Shown piece by piece: positions 1 to 7,392 of a stretch of 36,513 nucleotides of DNA. The stretch comes from Paracoccaceae bacterium (GTDB taxonomy: Bacteria > Pseudomonadota > Alphaproteobacteria > Rhodobacterales > Rhodobacteraceae): contig JANQPC010000095.1 in assembly GCA_028285485.1 (NCBI GenBank), positions 1 through 36,513 on the forward strand. Reading direction: 5' to 3'. Each line of letters begins with the position of its first letter. The first letter of the stretch is position 1. The notes under the pieces are model-generated. The model had not been told where the DNA came from, made no database searches, and was given only the letters and a program-made list of their open reading frames with translations. Position numbers and translations under genes: made by a program.

Positions 1-1
1 G

Positions 2-817
2 ATTGCCCCGCTTTACGCCGCGATGCCGGATCTCGAACGCCGCGATGCGATTGTGATGGCGGGCGCGGATGCCAGGGGCGCGCTCTGGGTTGGCATGGGC
101 GGGCAATACATCGGCACGTTCCGCGCGCCGTTTCTCGATATCCCGCCCACGGGGCGCACCGCCACGCTGCGCTATCATGAATTTTTCCGCATCGAAGACG
201 GGCGCGCGGTGGAGATGCAGGCGCTTTGGGATCTGCCCGAACTGATGATGCAGGCGGGTGTCTGGCCCAAAGCCCCAAGCCTTGGCCGCGAGTGGGCGGT
301 GCCGGCGCCGGCTAGCCAGGATGGGCTTACGGTCTCGGGCGACGGCGCGCATGCGCTGCAGGTTGTCGGCGATATGCTCACCGCGCTCGGGCGCAGCCAG
401 GAGGGCGTCGAAGCCATGGAACTACCGCGCTACTGGCACCCGCGCGCCTCTTGGTACGGGCCGTCGGGCATCGGAACCGCGCGCGGGATCGAGGGTTTCC
501 GGGCGCATCACCAGATCCCGTTTCTCGATGCGATGCCAGACCGACGCGCACTGCTCGACAGGGGGCACATGTTCGCCGAGGGCGATTACGTGGGCTTCAC
601 CGCCTGGCCGGGGATGGAGATGACGCTTTCGGGCGGCGGCTGGCTGGGCCTGCCCGGCGCGGGGCAAACTCTTACGATGCGCAGCCTCGATTTCTGGCGT
701 GTGGAAGGCGATCTCATTCGCGAAAACTGGGTGCTTGTCGATCTGCTCGATGTATTCCACCAGCTTGGTGTTGATGTTTTCGAGCGGATGCGCGCATTGC
801 CGGGCTGGCGCGGATGA
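2..817 (+). CDS. Two-domain SnoaL/NTF2-like protein, 5' end cut off
   Basis: The frame is open from the left edge, so the true start lies outside; the first in-frame ATG (23) is probably internal. About 271 residues are visible. The sequence looks like two SnoaL-like (NTF2-fold) units in tandem: residues about 1-95 (Arg-Tyr-His-Glu-Phe-Phe-Arg then a Trp-Asp-Leu-Pro stretch) and about 115-271 (Trp-His-Pro, then a paired segment ending Phe-Trp-Arg...Glu-Asn-Trp-Val). SnoaL-like proteins include polyketide cyclases, dehydratases and isomerases acting on small cyclic substrates; the actual substrate cannot be read from sequence. The stop overlaps the next start (ATGA), implying translational coupling. 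A second two-domain protein of the same type is at 3301-4281, so the two may be paralogues or partners. Fold assignment is fairly sure; function is unknown. Confidence 0.75.
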   Translation: MAPLYAAMPDLERRDAIVMAGADARGALWVGMGGQYIGTFRAPFLDIPPTGRTATLRYHEFFRIEDGRAVEMQALWDLPELMMQAGVWPKAPSLGREWAVPAPASQDGLTVSGDGAHALQVVGDMLTALGRSQEGVEAMELPRYWHPRASWYGPSGIGTARGIEGFRAHHQIPFLDAMPDRRALLDRGHMFAEGDYVGFTAWPGMEMTLSGGGWLGLPGAGQTLTMRSLDFWRVEGDLIRENWVLVDLLDVFHQLGVDVFERMRALPGWRG

Positions 818-1455
818 AAACGCCGCGCAGCTATACGGCGCTGGAAGATCTGGGGCGCGTGCGGCTTTCGAAATACTACTTCATGCGCAATTTCCTCAAC
901 TCGGAGATCGGGAATTTCTTCGGCATCCCGAACCTGCCCGAGGATCCCGATCTCGCGATTGCCGCAGGCCGCGGGCTGGCCACTCACCTGCTGGATCCGC
1001 TGCATGAAACCTTCGGGGTCGTCGAGATCCGCTCCGGTTACCGATCGCCCCGGCTCAATCATTTCGGGGCAACCGAGGTACGGCCCCAGAAGTGCTCTGC
1101 CAACGAGAAAAACTACGCGGGCCATATATGGGACAGGCGCGATGGGGCGGGCCGCATGGGGGCGACCGTTTCCATTGCGATCCCCTGGTTTGCCGACCGT
1201 TATGCGGAGGGCCGCGATTGGCGGGATCTGGCGTGGTGGCTCTACGATCATCTGGAGTTCCACGAAGTGTATTTCTTCCCGCACCTGGCAGCCTTCAACA
1301 TCACCTGGCGCGAAGAACCGCAGCGACGGATGCTGAGCTACATCGCCCCCAAGGGCACGTTGCTCAGGGCGGGCGAAGACCCAGGCGAGGCACCGGCCCA
1401 GCGCCGCGCGCGCTATGCCGATTTTCCCCCGTTCCGCGGGATCGCCATGCCCTGA
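814..1455 (+). CDS. M15-like (D-Ala-D-Ala carboxypeptidase-like) conserved protein
   Basis: A 213-residue protein without an evident signal peptide. Ser-Gly-Tyr-Arg-Ser-Pro at 74-79 resembles the substrate-loop motif of M15 peptidases, and His-Ile-Trp-Asp at 104-107 could supply part of a metal site. The C-terminal histidine usual in M15 enzymes (Val-His-Ile type) appears as Phe-Asn-Ile at 161-163, so catalysis is doubtful. It resembles a family of uncharacterised alphaproteobacterial proteins in which the SGYRS, HIWD and APKG elements recur (from memory, not searched). It starts inside the stop of the upstream SnoaL-like gene (ATGA, 4-base overlap). A 68-base gap with a palindrome follows, so it probably ends one transcription unit. 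Role unknown. Confidence 0.6.
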   Translation: MKTPRSYTALEDLGRVRLSKYYFMRNFLNSEIGNFFGIPNLPEDPDLAIAAGRGLATHLLDPLHETFGVVEIRSGYRSPRLNHFGATEVRPQKCSANEKNYAGHIWDRRDGAGRMGATVSIAIPWFADRYAEGRDWRDLAWWLYDHLEFHEVYFFPHLAAFNITWREEPQRRMLSYIAPKGTLLRAGEDPGEAPAQRRARYADFPPFRGIAMP

Positions 1456-1497
1456 AAAGAGGGGCCTCGACAGGGGCTTGGCGCGGGCGTAAGCTGC

Positions 1498-1517
1498 TTT
1501 TGCACAGGTATGCAAAA
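1498..1517. promoter_or_regulatory. Perfect palindrome TTTTGCA-N6-TGCAAAA, candidate LacI-type operator
   Basis: Left arm 1498-1504 and right arm 1511-1517 are exact reverse complements, separated by six bases. The site lies between the M15-like gene and the SDR gene, six bases before the SDR start codon and about 770 bases before a LacI-family regulator. Paired TGCAAA-type arms are compatible with LacI or GntR binding. No convincing -10/-35 pair was found around it. That the neighbouring LacI protein binds it is inference. Confidence 0.5.
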
Positions 1518-1523
1518 CGGTGG

Positions 1524-2288
1524 ATGATGCCGCTTCCCAGAACCCCGTCATTCCGGCTTGATGGCCGCCGCGCGCTGGTTACCGGCGCATCGCGGGGCAT
1601 CGGGCTTGGATGCGCCGTGGCGCTGGCCGAGGCCGGCGCCCATGTTGTGATGGCCGCGCGCGGGGCTGCAGAGCTGCAGGCCGCGGTGGAAGAGGTGGCG
1701 GGCGCCGGGCTTTCGGCCGCCGCGCTGCGGCTCGATGTAACCGATCTCGATGCCATGCGCGCCGCGGTGGCCGAACAAGGCCCCTTCGATATTCTGTGCA
1801 ACTCCGCGGGGCTGGCGCGCCACGGGCCTGCGGCAGACACCACGGCTGAGGATTTCGATGCGGTCACCGGCGTGAACCTGCGCGCGGCCTATTTTCTCGC
1901 CCAGGCCGTGGTGCCGGGGATGGCGGAACGCGGCGGGGGCGTGATCTTGCAGATCTCAAGCCAGATGGGCCATGTGGGCGGGATCGACCGGGCGGTTTAT
2001 TGCGCCACGAAACATGGGGTGGAGGGTATGACGAAGGCGATGGCCATCGAATGGGGGCCGCTGGGCGTGCGCGTCAACACGATCTGCCCCACCTTTATCC
2101 GCACGCCGCTCACCGAGCCCACCTTCGCCGATCCCGAACGCGTGGCGTGGATCACCTCGAAAATCAAGCTCGGCCGGGTGGGCGAGATCGAGGATGTTAT
2201 GGGCGCCGTGGCCTACCTTGCCTCTGATGCCGCAAGCCTTGTCACAGGCACTTCGCTTCTGGTTGACGGCGGGTGGACGGCGGGCTGA
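1524..2288 (+). CDS. SDR-family NAD(P)-dependent oxidoreductase
   Basis: A 254-residue classical short-chain dehydrogenase/reductase, about the usual 250. The Rossmann motif TGASRGIG is at 20-27, Asn-Ser-Ala-Gly at 93-96, Asn118, catalytic Ser146, and Tyr159-x3-Lys163; the C-terminus has the usual TGTSLLVDGGW ending. Such enzymes oxidise or reduce a secondary alcohol/ketone, often sugar acids or cyclic alcohols, in the cytoplasm. The frame is open further upstream, but homology begins only here; ATG 1524 or 1527 is chosen, preceded by a weak GGTGG. The stop overlaps the LacI start by one base, so the two are coupled. It is the first gene after the palindrome at 1498-1517 and so probably the first gene of the LacI-linked operon. 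Substrate not assignable. Confidence 0.9.
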   Translation: MMPLPRTPSFRLDGRRALVTGASRGIGLGCAVALAEAGAHVVMAARGAAELQAAVEEVAGAGLSAAALRLDVTDLDAMRAAVAEQGPFDILCNSAGLARHGPAADTTAEDFDAVTGVNLRAAYFLAQAVVPGMAERGGGVILQISSQMGHVGGIDRAVYCATKHGVEGMTKAMAIEWGPLGVRVNTICPTFIRTPLTEPTFADPERVAWITSKIKLGRVGEIEDVMGAVAYLASDAASLVTGTSLLVDGGWTAG

Positions 2289-3304
2289 TGGCAGAGCGCA
2301 AAGTAACCTCCCTCGACGTGGCCGCAAAGGCGGGGGTCAGCCAATCCGCCGTTAGCCGGGTGTTCACGCCCGGTGCGAGCGTTTCAAAGAAGATGTCGGA
2401 GAAGGTGCGCGCCGCGGCCGATGAGCTGGGCTACCGCCCGAACGTGCTGGCCCGTTCGCTGATCACCGGCCGCTCCCGCATCATCGGTCTCGTCGTGGCC
2501 TATCTCGAAAATCAGTTCTACCCCGACGCGCTTGAGCGGCTCTCCAACGCGCTGCAGGAGCAGGGCTATCACATCCTGATCTTCATGGCCTCGGGCACCG
2601 GGGAAGGGGTGGATCGGGTAATCGACGAGCTTCTCGATTATCAGGTTGACGGGATCATCACCGCAAGCGTGGGGATGACGGACGAGATCGCCGCCCGTTG
2701 CGATGCCGCCGGTATTCCCGTGGTGCTCTTCAACCGGGGGCAGGAGGATCTGCGGCTCTCCGAAGTGACGTCGGATAACGTAGCCGGCGCCCGCAAGATC
2801 GCGGAGTTTCTGGTGGCGGGCGGCCATAAACGGATCGGCCATATCACCGGGTGGACGGGGTCCTCCACCGGGCGGGATCGGGAGGCGGGCTTCCGCTCGG
2901 GTCTGGCCGAAGCCGGTGTGGAACCCGCGATCGTGCTCGATGGCCACTACCGGCGTGCCGAAGCGGCCACCGCCGCGCGGGCGATGGTGGAGCAGGCGCA
3001 GGTTGATGCGATCTTCGTTGGCAACGATCACATGGCCTTCGCGGTCATGGATGAGTTGCGGGTTTCCATGGGCCTTTCGGTGCCTGATGATGTGTCAATC
3101 GTGGGCTACGATGATGTGCCGCTTGCCGCCTGGGCCTCCTATCAGCTGACCACCCTGCGCCAGCCTTCGGGCCGGATGGTGGAGGCCACTGTCAGTGCGC
3201 TGTTGGAGCGGATCGCGGCGCCCGATACGCCCCCCCGCAAGATTGCCATCGACGGGCCGTTGATTATCCGCAGTTCCGCCCATGTGCCGGAGGGATGGGC
3301 GTGA
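2288..3304 (+). CDS. LacI-family transcriptional regulator
   Basis: 338 residues, typical for LacI/GalR. The N-terminal helix-turn-helix spans about 7-26 (Ser-Leu-Asp-Val-Ala-Ala-Lys-Ala-Gly-Val-Ser), the hinge helix about 50-58 (Pro-Asn-Val-Leu-Ala-Arg-Ser-Leu), and a periplasmic-binding-protein-like effector domain runs from about 63 to the end, including a GYDDVPLA motif near the C-terminus. The start is ATG 2288, overlapping the SDR stop by one base; the frame extends slightly upstream but that would add residues before the conserved HTH. It sits inside the catabolic run rather than divergent from it, so it likely autoregulates the operon. The ligand is unknown but probably the substrate or an intermediate. 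The palindrome at 1498-1517 is a candidate operator. Confidence 0.95.
   Translation: MAERKVTSLDVAAKAGVSQSAVSRVFTPGASVSKKMSEKVRAAADELGYRPNVLARSLITGRSRIIGLVVAYLENQFYPDALERLSNALQEQGYHILIFMASGTGEGVDRVIDELLDYQVDGIITASVGMTDEIAARCDAAGIPVVLFNRGQEDLRLSEVTSDNVAGARKIAEFLVAGGHKRIGHITGWTGSSTGRDREAGFRSGLAEAGVEPAIVLDGHYRRAEAATAARAMVEQAQVDAIFVGNDHMAFAVMDELRVSMGLSVPDDVSIVGYDDVPLAAWASYQLTTLRQPSGRMVEATVSALLERIAAPDTPPRKIAIDGPLIIRSSAHVPEGWA
3289..3294 (+). promoter_or_regulatory. Shine-Dalgarno GGAGGG that favours the GTG start at 3301
   Basis: GGAGGG abuts ATG 3295 with no spacing, too close for use, but is six bases before the in-frame GTG 3301, an ideal distance. That GTG also overlaps the LacI stop (GTGA). 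The RBS therefore argues for GTG 3301 as the start of the second SnoaL-like gene. Confidence 0.65.
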
Positions 3305-4281
3305 GAGGGTTTGACAACCGCTGGGCTGATTTTCCCGATTACATCCTTGGGATCACCGAGGAGATCTGGGAACAGCGCGGCCTCGGCGCCCGGATGAAGG
3401 AGTATTACGGCAAGGATGTTGTCGTGCGGATGCCGGGCGGGGTGAGCCTCGGTGAGCCCGCCTCTACCCGCGCCACGATGGCCACGTTGCACGAGTTTCC
3501 CGATCGCGTGCTCTTGGGCGAGGATGTGATCTGGTCCGGTACCCCCGAAGAGGGCATGCTCTCTTCCCACCGCATCCTTTCAACGGCAACGCATGCCCGC
3601 GATGGTATGTTCGGACCGGCCACCGGCAAGCGGCTAACCTATCGCGCGATTGCGGATTGCTATGCGCGCGACAATCAGATCACCGATGAATGGCTGATCC
3701 GCGATAACGCCGGGGCCGTGCGCCAGATGGGGCAGGATCCCCGCGAATGGGCCTTCGCCGAGGTTGCCGCCGGGCGGGGCGGTACACCGCTTACGCCGGA
3801 GACGGATGTGGCGGGCCCCTATTCGGGGCGCGGTAATGATAATGCCTGGGGCGCCCGGCTCGAAACCCTGCTGACCCGCCTCATGGCAGCGGAGTTCTCG
3901 GTCATCCCCGCGGAGTACGACCGCGCCTGCCATCTGGAATATCCCGGTGGCCAAAGCGGCCACGGGCCGGGCGCGGCGGATGCCTTCTGGCTTGGTCTGC
4001 GATCGGCCCTGCCCAATGCGGTGTTCGAGGTTCATCACGTGATCGGGCGCGAGGATGCGATGATGGCGCCCCGCGCCGCCGTTCGGTGGAGCCTTTGGGG
4101 CGCGCATGAAGGTTGGGGTGCGTTCGGAACGCCCACAGGCGCACAGATCTACGTGCTTGGCATCACCCATGCGGAGTTCGGGCCCCGCGGCCTGCGCCGG
4201 GAGTGGACGCTTTTTGACGAAACGGCGGTCTGGAAGCAGATCGCATTGGCGGCCGGCGCGGCGCCGGGAGGAGCAGGATGA
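3301..4281 (+). CDS. Two-domain SnoaL/NTF2-like protein
   Basis: 326 residues from GTG 3301 (an ATG two codons earlier is too close to the ribosome site). Two SnoaL-like units are inferred: about 30-155, ending in an Asp-Glu-Trp-Leu-Ile-Arg-Asp-Asn segment, and about 180-318, ending Leu-Arg-Arg-Glu-Trp-Thr-Leu-Phe-Asp-Glu. These Trp-Leu/Trp-Thr strands match the final strand of NTF2 folds. The family covers small-molecule cyclases, dehydratases and isomerases; a direct reaction cannot be named. It overlaps the LacI gene by 4 bases and the bicupin gene by 4 bases (ATGA), so it is firmly part of the operon. It has the same two-domain organisation as the protein at 2-817, suggesting a pair acting on related intermediates or forming a complex. 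Confidence 0.8.
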   Translation: MRGFDNRWADFPDYILGITEEIWEQRGLGARMKEYYGKDVVVRMPGGVSLGEPASTRATMATLHEFPDRVLLGEDVIWSGTPEEGMLSSHRILSTATHARDGMFGPATGKRLTYRAIADCYARDNQITDEWLIRDNAGAVRQMGQDPREWAFAEVAAGRGGTPLTPETDVAGPYSGRGNDNAWGARLETLLTRLMAAEFSVIPAEYDRACHLEYPGGQSGHGPGAADAFWLGLRSALPNAVFEVHHVIGREDAMMAPRAAVRWSLWGAHEGWGAFGTPTGAQIYVLGITHAEFGPRGLRREWTLFDETAVWKQIALAAGAAPGGAG

Positions 4282-5243
4282 CGCCAGAGGAAATGGAAGC
4301 CCGCATCGTGCGCTACGGCGATCTTGTGCCGTGCAAGACCGCGTTCATCGATGCCCACACGCCCGGATCGGACCAGAAGGAAAACTTCACCATTATCGGC
4401 GGTGGCGTTTCGGAGAGCCCCGATCAGCATGTGCACATTGCCGAAACGCCGGGCTTCAACATCGGCGCTGCGGGCCAGCCGCCGAAATGCCGCAACTCGC
4501 TGCACAGCCACCGCACCGCGGAGGTGTTCTTCGTTCTCAAGGGCCGCTGGCGGTTTTTCTGGGGCCGCTGGGGCACGGCGGGCGAGGTTGTGCTGGAAGA
4601 GGGCGATATCTTCAACATCCCAACCGGCATCTTCCGCGGCTTCGAAAACATCGGCACCGATTACGGGATGATCATGGCGATCCTCGGCGGGGATGATGCC
4701 GGCGGGGGCGTGATCTGGGCGCCCCAGGTGATCGAGGATGCAAAGGCGCATGGCCTCGTTCTTGGCGAAAACGGCAAGCTTTACGATACAAAGCAGGGCG
4801 AAGCGCTGCCTGCCGGCGTGAAGCCGATGCCGCTGCTGACAGATGAGGAGCTCACCGCCTTTCCCGAAACCGCGGCCTGCGAGGTGGTGCCGCGCTATAT
4901 CGGGCGGTACTGGGATATGATGGCCCTGGCGCAGCACGCGCCCTGCAAAGTGATTGGGGCTCAGGCCATGATCCCCGACAGGCCCGGATTTGAGGTTGAG
5001 CTGCTGTCCCGCACCTCGATCGCCGATGACTGGTATGCCACCGATCACCACGAGGTTGTGATGGTGATGCGCGGCCACTGGCAGCTTTCCTGGGAGGGCG
5101 GCACCAAAACGCTCGCGCCGGGCGATACGGCGGCCATCCCGCCGGGGATGCGGCGCTCGCTCGCCCCATCGATGACAGGCGAAGCCAGCCTCTACCGCGT
5201 GCGCGCCACCGATGATCCCGCCGGGGCCACGTGGCAGGGATGA
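4278..5243 (+). CDS. Bicupin protein
   Basis: 321 residues with two cupin beta-barrels. Cupin 1 (about 65-135) has His76-x-His78-x3-Glu82, the first cupin metal motif, but the second motif reads Pro-x-Gly-x2-Arg120-x3-Asn, so the fourth ligand His is replaced by Arg. Cupin 2 (about 235-312) aligns a Tyr and a Thr where the two histidines should be, keeps the Glu, and again has Pro-Pro-Gly-x-Arg-Arg. Only the first barrel is therefore likely to hold metal. Bicupins of this kind include dioxygenases, isomerases and non-catalytic binding proteins. The gene is coupled by ATGA overlaps to both neighbours. A ring-modifying role beside SnoaL-like, SDR and MDR enzymes is plausible but not proven. Confidence 0.85.
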   Translation: MTPEEMEARIVRYGDLVPCKTAFIDAHTPGSDQKENFTIIGGGVSESPDQHVHIAETPGFNIGAAGQPPKCRNSLHSHRTAEVFFVLKGRWRFFWGRWGTAGEVVLEEGDIFNIPTGIFRGFENIGTDYGMIMAILGGDDAGGGVIWAPQVIEDAKAHGLVLGENGKLYDTKQGEALPAGVKPMPLLTDEELTAFPETAACEVVPRYIGRYWDMMALAQHAPCKVIGAQAMIPDRPGFEVELLSRTSIADDWYATDHHEVVMVMRGHWQLSWEGGTKTLAPGDTAAIPPGMRRSLAPSMTGEASLYRVRATDDPAGATWQG

Positions 5244-6280
5244 GCGTGCCGGGGCATATGGCGGGCGTCGTTCTTACCGGCCATGGCGGGCCGGAATGCC
5301 TTGCCTGGCGCGAGGATCTGCCAACGCCTGCGGCGGGGCAGGGGGACGTGCTGATCCGGGTGGGCGCGGCGGCGGTGAACAACACCGATATCAACACCCG
5401 CCTGGCCTGGTATTCGAAGGCCGGTGGTGCGGCGGAAGATGCCGGATGGGCCGGTACGCCGATCACCTTTCCCCGGGTACAGGGGATCGATGCCTGCGGA
5501 ACAATTGTGTCGGTCGGCGCAGGCGTCGATCCCGCGCGGATCGGGCAGCGGGTGCTGGTGGAGCCGTGCCTGCGCGAGGCGGGCGGCACAGCGCTCGATC
5601 CCCCGTGGTTTCTGGGCTCCGAATGCGATGGCGGGTTTGCGGAATATCTTGCCGTCGCCGCCCGCCACGCCCATGCGATCGACAGTCCCCTAGGAGATGC
5701 GGAGCTTGCGAGTTTCCCCTGCTCCTACTCCACCGCCGAGAACATGCTGACGCGCAGCGGAATATCGGAAGGCGATCGCGTGCTGGTCACCGGGGCCTCC
5801 GGGGGCGTGGGCTCTGCCGCGATCCAGCTGGTGCGCGCGCGGGGCGGCGTGCCCGTGGCCGTCAGCACCCCGGCCAAGGCCGACAGGCTGCGCGCGGTGG
5901 GTGCCGAAACGGTGATCGGGCGCGAGGATCCCTATGCCGAAAACGGGTTCGATGTGGCGATTGATCTCGTGGGCGGCGCAGGATTTTCGCGCCTTATCGA
6001 GGCCGTGCGCCCGGGCGGGCGCATTGCCACCGCCGGGGCCGTTGCCGGGCCGGAAGCCATGGTGGATCTGCGTTCGATCTACCTCAAGGATCTTTCGATC
6101 TTCGGCTGCACGGTTCTCGATAACGGGGTGTTCGCGGGCCTTGTCTCGCATATCGAAGCCGGGCGCATCGAACCACTGGTGGCAGAGGTCTTTCCCTTGC
6201 GGGATCTTGCCGCGGCGCAGGAGGCGTTCCTCGCGCGCGGGCATGTGGGCAAGATCGCGATCGCGGTTGCCGGGGCGTGA
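5240..6280 (+). CDS. MDR-family (quinone oxidoreductase-like) dehydrogenase
   Basis: 346 residues from ATG 5240, which overlaps the bicupin stop (ATGA); an in-frame GTG nine bases upstream is possible but less likely. It has a GroES-like N-terminal domain (Asn-Asn-Thr-Asp-Ile-Asn-Thr-Arg at 47-54) and a Rossmann domain with GASGGVGS at 185-192. The catalytic-zinc Gly-His-Glu motif of alcohol dehydrogenases is Gly-Ile-Asp (82-84), so it looks like the zinc-independent quinone oxidoreductase/enoyl reductase branch, using NADPH to reduce an activated C=C or a quinone. It is coupled at its end to the methyltransferase gene (GTGA). Substrate unknown; a reductive or dehydrogenating step in the same pathway is inferred. 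Confidence 0.9.
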   Translation: MSVPGHMAGVVLTGHGGPECLAWREDLPTPAAGQGDVLIRVGAAAVNNTDINTRLAWYSKAGGAAEDAGWAGTPITFPRVQGIDACGTIVSVGAGVDPARIGQRVLVEPCLREAGGTALDPPWFLGSECDGGFAEYLAVAARHAHAIDSPLGDAELASFPCSYSTAENMLTRSGISEGDRVLVTGASGGVGSAAIQLVRARGGVPVAVSTPAKADRLRAVGAETVIGREDPYAENGFDVAIDLVGGAGFSRLIEAVRPGGRIATAGAVAGPEAMVDLRSIYLKDLSIFGCTVLDNGVFAGLVSHIEAGRIEPLVAEVFPLRDLAAAQEAFLARGHVGKIAIAVAGA

Positions 6281-6900
6281 CCGATGCGCCCGCAGATGAG
6301 GCCCTCGCGGCAGGCACGCAAGGTGTCTACGAACGCAACGCCGAAGGCTACGATGCCCGCCGTTCCCGCGCGCTCTTTGAGGCGCGCTGGCTGCGCCGAT
6401 TTGCCAGCGCGCTGCCCGAGGGGGGCCATGTGCTCGATCTTGGCTGCGGTTCGGGCCGCCCGATTGCCGGGTGGCTGATCGGCGAGGGGTTTCGGCTCAC
6501 CGGCGCCGATTTTTCCGAACCGATGCTGGAGCTTGCGCGCGCGCGCTGGCCCAAGGGCGATTGGCGGCTTGCGGACATGCGCACGCTCGACTACCCCGAA
6601 ACCTTCGATGGTATCATCGGGTGGAACAGCTTCTTCCATCTCACGCGGGAGGAACAGCGCGCCTGCCTGCCGCGGCTTGCCCGGCATCTGAAGCCGGGCG
6701 GTGCCCTGATGGTTACCGTCGGCCCCGAGGCGGGCGAAGTTGCGGGCACCGTCGAGGGCGAGCCGGTCTTTCACGCAAGCCTCTCACCCGCCGAATATGC
6801 AACGATCCTTGAGGCTTGTGGCATGCGCCTGAGGGCCTTTATCGCCGAGGATCCCGATTGTGATTTTCACAGCGTCCTCATTGCGCGGAGAAACCCATGA
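6277..6900 (+). CDS. Class I SAM-dependent methyltransferase
   Basis: 207 residues from GTG 6277, overlapping the MDR stop (GTGA). SAM motif I is DLGCGSG at 54-60, the acidic residue binding the ribose is in Gly-Ala-Asp-Phe-Ser (76-80), and a motif-II-like Asp-Gly-Ile-Ile-Gly-Trp-Asn begins at 111. It resembles the Methyltransf_25/11 small-molecule type. Given the neighbours it may O-, N- or S-methylate a pathway intermediate or remove a toxic one. It ends in an ATGA overlap with the deaminase-like gene, so the two are probably co-translated. Acceptor unknown. Confidence 0.88.
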   Translation: MTDAPADEALAAGTQGVYERNAEGYDARRSRALFEARWLRRFASALPEGGHVLDLGCGSGRPIAGWLIGEGFRLTGADFSEPMLELARARWPKGDWRLADMRTLDYPETFDGIIGWNSFFHLTREEQRACLPRLARHLKPGGALMVTVGPEAGEVAGTVEGEPVFHASLSPAEYATILEACGMRLRAFIAEDPDCDFHSVLIARRNP

Positions 6901-7358
6901 CCCTCTCGGATACCGATCGCCGCCTGCTTCGGATTGCGTATGACGAGGCCAAGGCGGGCTTTGACGAAGGGGGATGCCCCATCGGCTCGGTTCTTGCCCG
7001 GGCAGGGGCGGTGGTTGCGCAGGGCCGTAATCAACGGGTTCAGAAAGGCGATCCCATCGCGCATGGCGAAATGGATGCGCTGCGCCGGGCCGGGCGGCAA
7101 AAAACCTACGCGGATACAACGCTCTACACCAGCCTGAGCCCCTGCATGATGTGCGCGGGCACGATCGTGCAATTTGGCATTCCGCGCGTGGTGATCGGCG
7201 AAAATGAAAACTTCGGCGGCAACGAGGCGTTTCTGCGCGAACGCGGGGTGGAGGTGGTCGTTGCAGACGATCCGGACTGCATCGGGCTCATGCGCCGCTT
7301 CATCACCGAACGCCCCGAGCTTTGGGCAGAGGATATCGCAGAAGAGCCGCCCGCCTGA
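6897..7358 (+). CDS. Cytosine-deaminase-like nucleoside/base deaminase (fungal FCY1 type)
   Basis: 153 residues, the size of yeast cytosine deaminase. Zinc/catalytic motif His56-Gly-Glu58 and Pro-Cys83-x2-Cys86 are intact. The stretch following (Leu-Tyr-Thr-Ser-Leu-Ser-Pro-Cys, then Gly-Ile-Pro-Arg-x-Val-x-Gly-Glu-Asn) and the C-terminal Glu-Leu-Trp-x-Glu-Asp-Ile closely resemble yeast FCY1 rather than bacterial CodA, which is an amidohydrolase. The reaction for close relatives is hydrolytic deamination of cytosine to uracil plus ammonia; here the real substrate could be another aminated heterocycle. It overlaps the methyltransferase gene by 4 bases; a 34-base gap with its own ribosome site follows. 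Family sure, substrate inferred. Confidence 0.9.
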   Translation: MTLSDTDRRLLRIAYDEAKAGFDEGGCPIGSVLARAGAVVAQGRNQRVQKGDPIAHGEMDALRRAGRQKTYADTTLYTSLSPCMMCAGTIVQFGIPRVVIGENENFGGNEAFLRERGVEVVVADDPDCIGLMRRFITERPELWAEDIAEEPPA

Positions 7359-7392
7359 ACGCGGCCGCTGAGGGATGAGGGAAGGAACCGAC

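Noticed and set aside
1092-1523. N-terminal extension of the SDR gene into the M15-like gene
   Set aside because: The extension overlaps a different well-supported gene and does not look like SDR sequence; homology starts at 1524.
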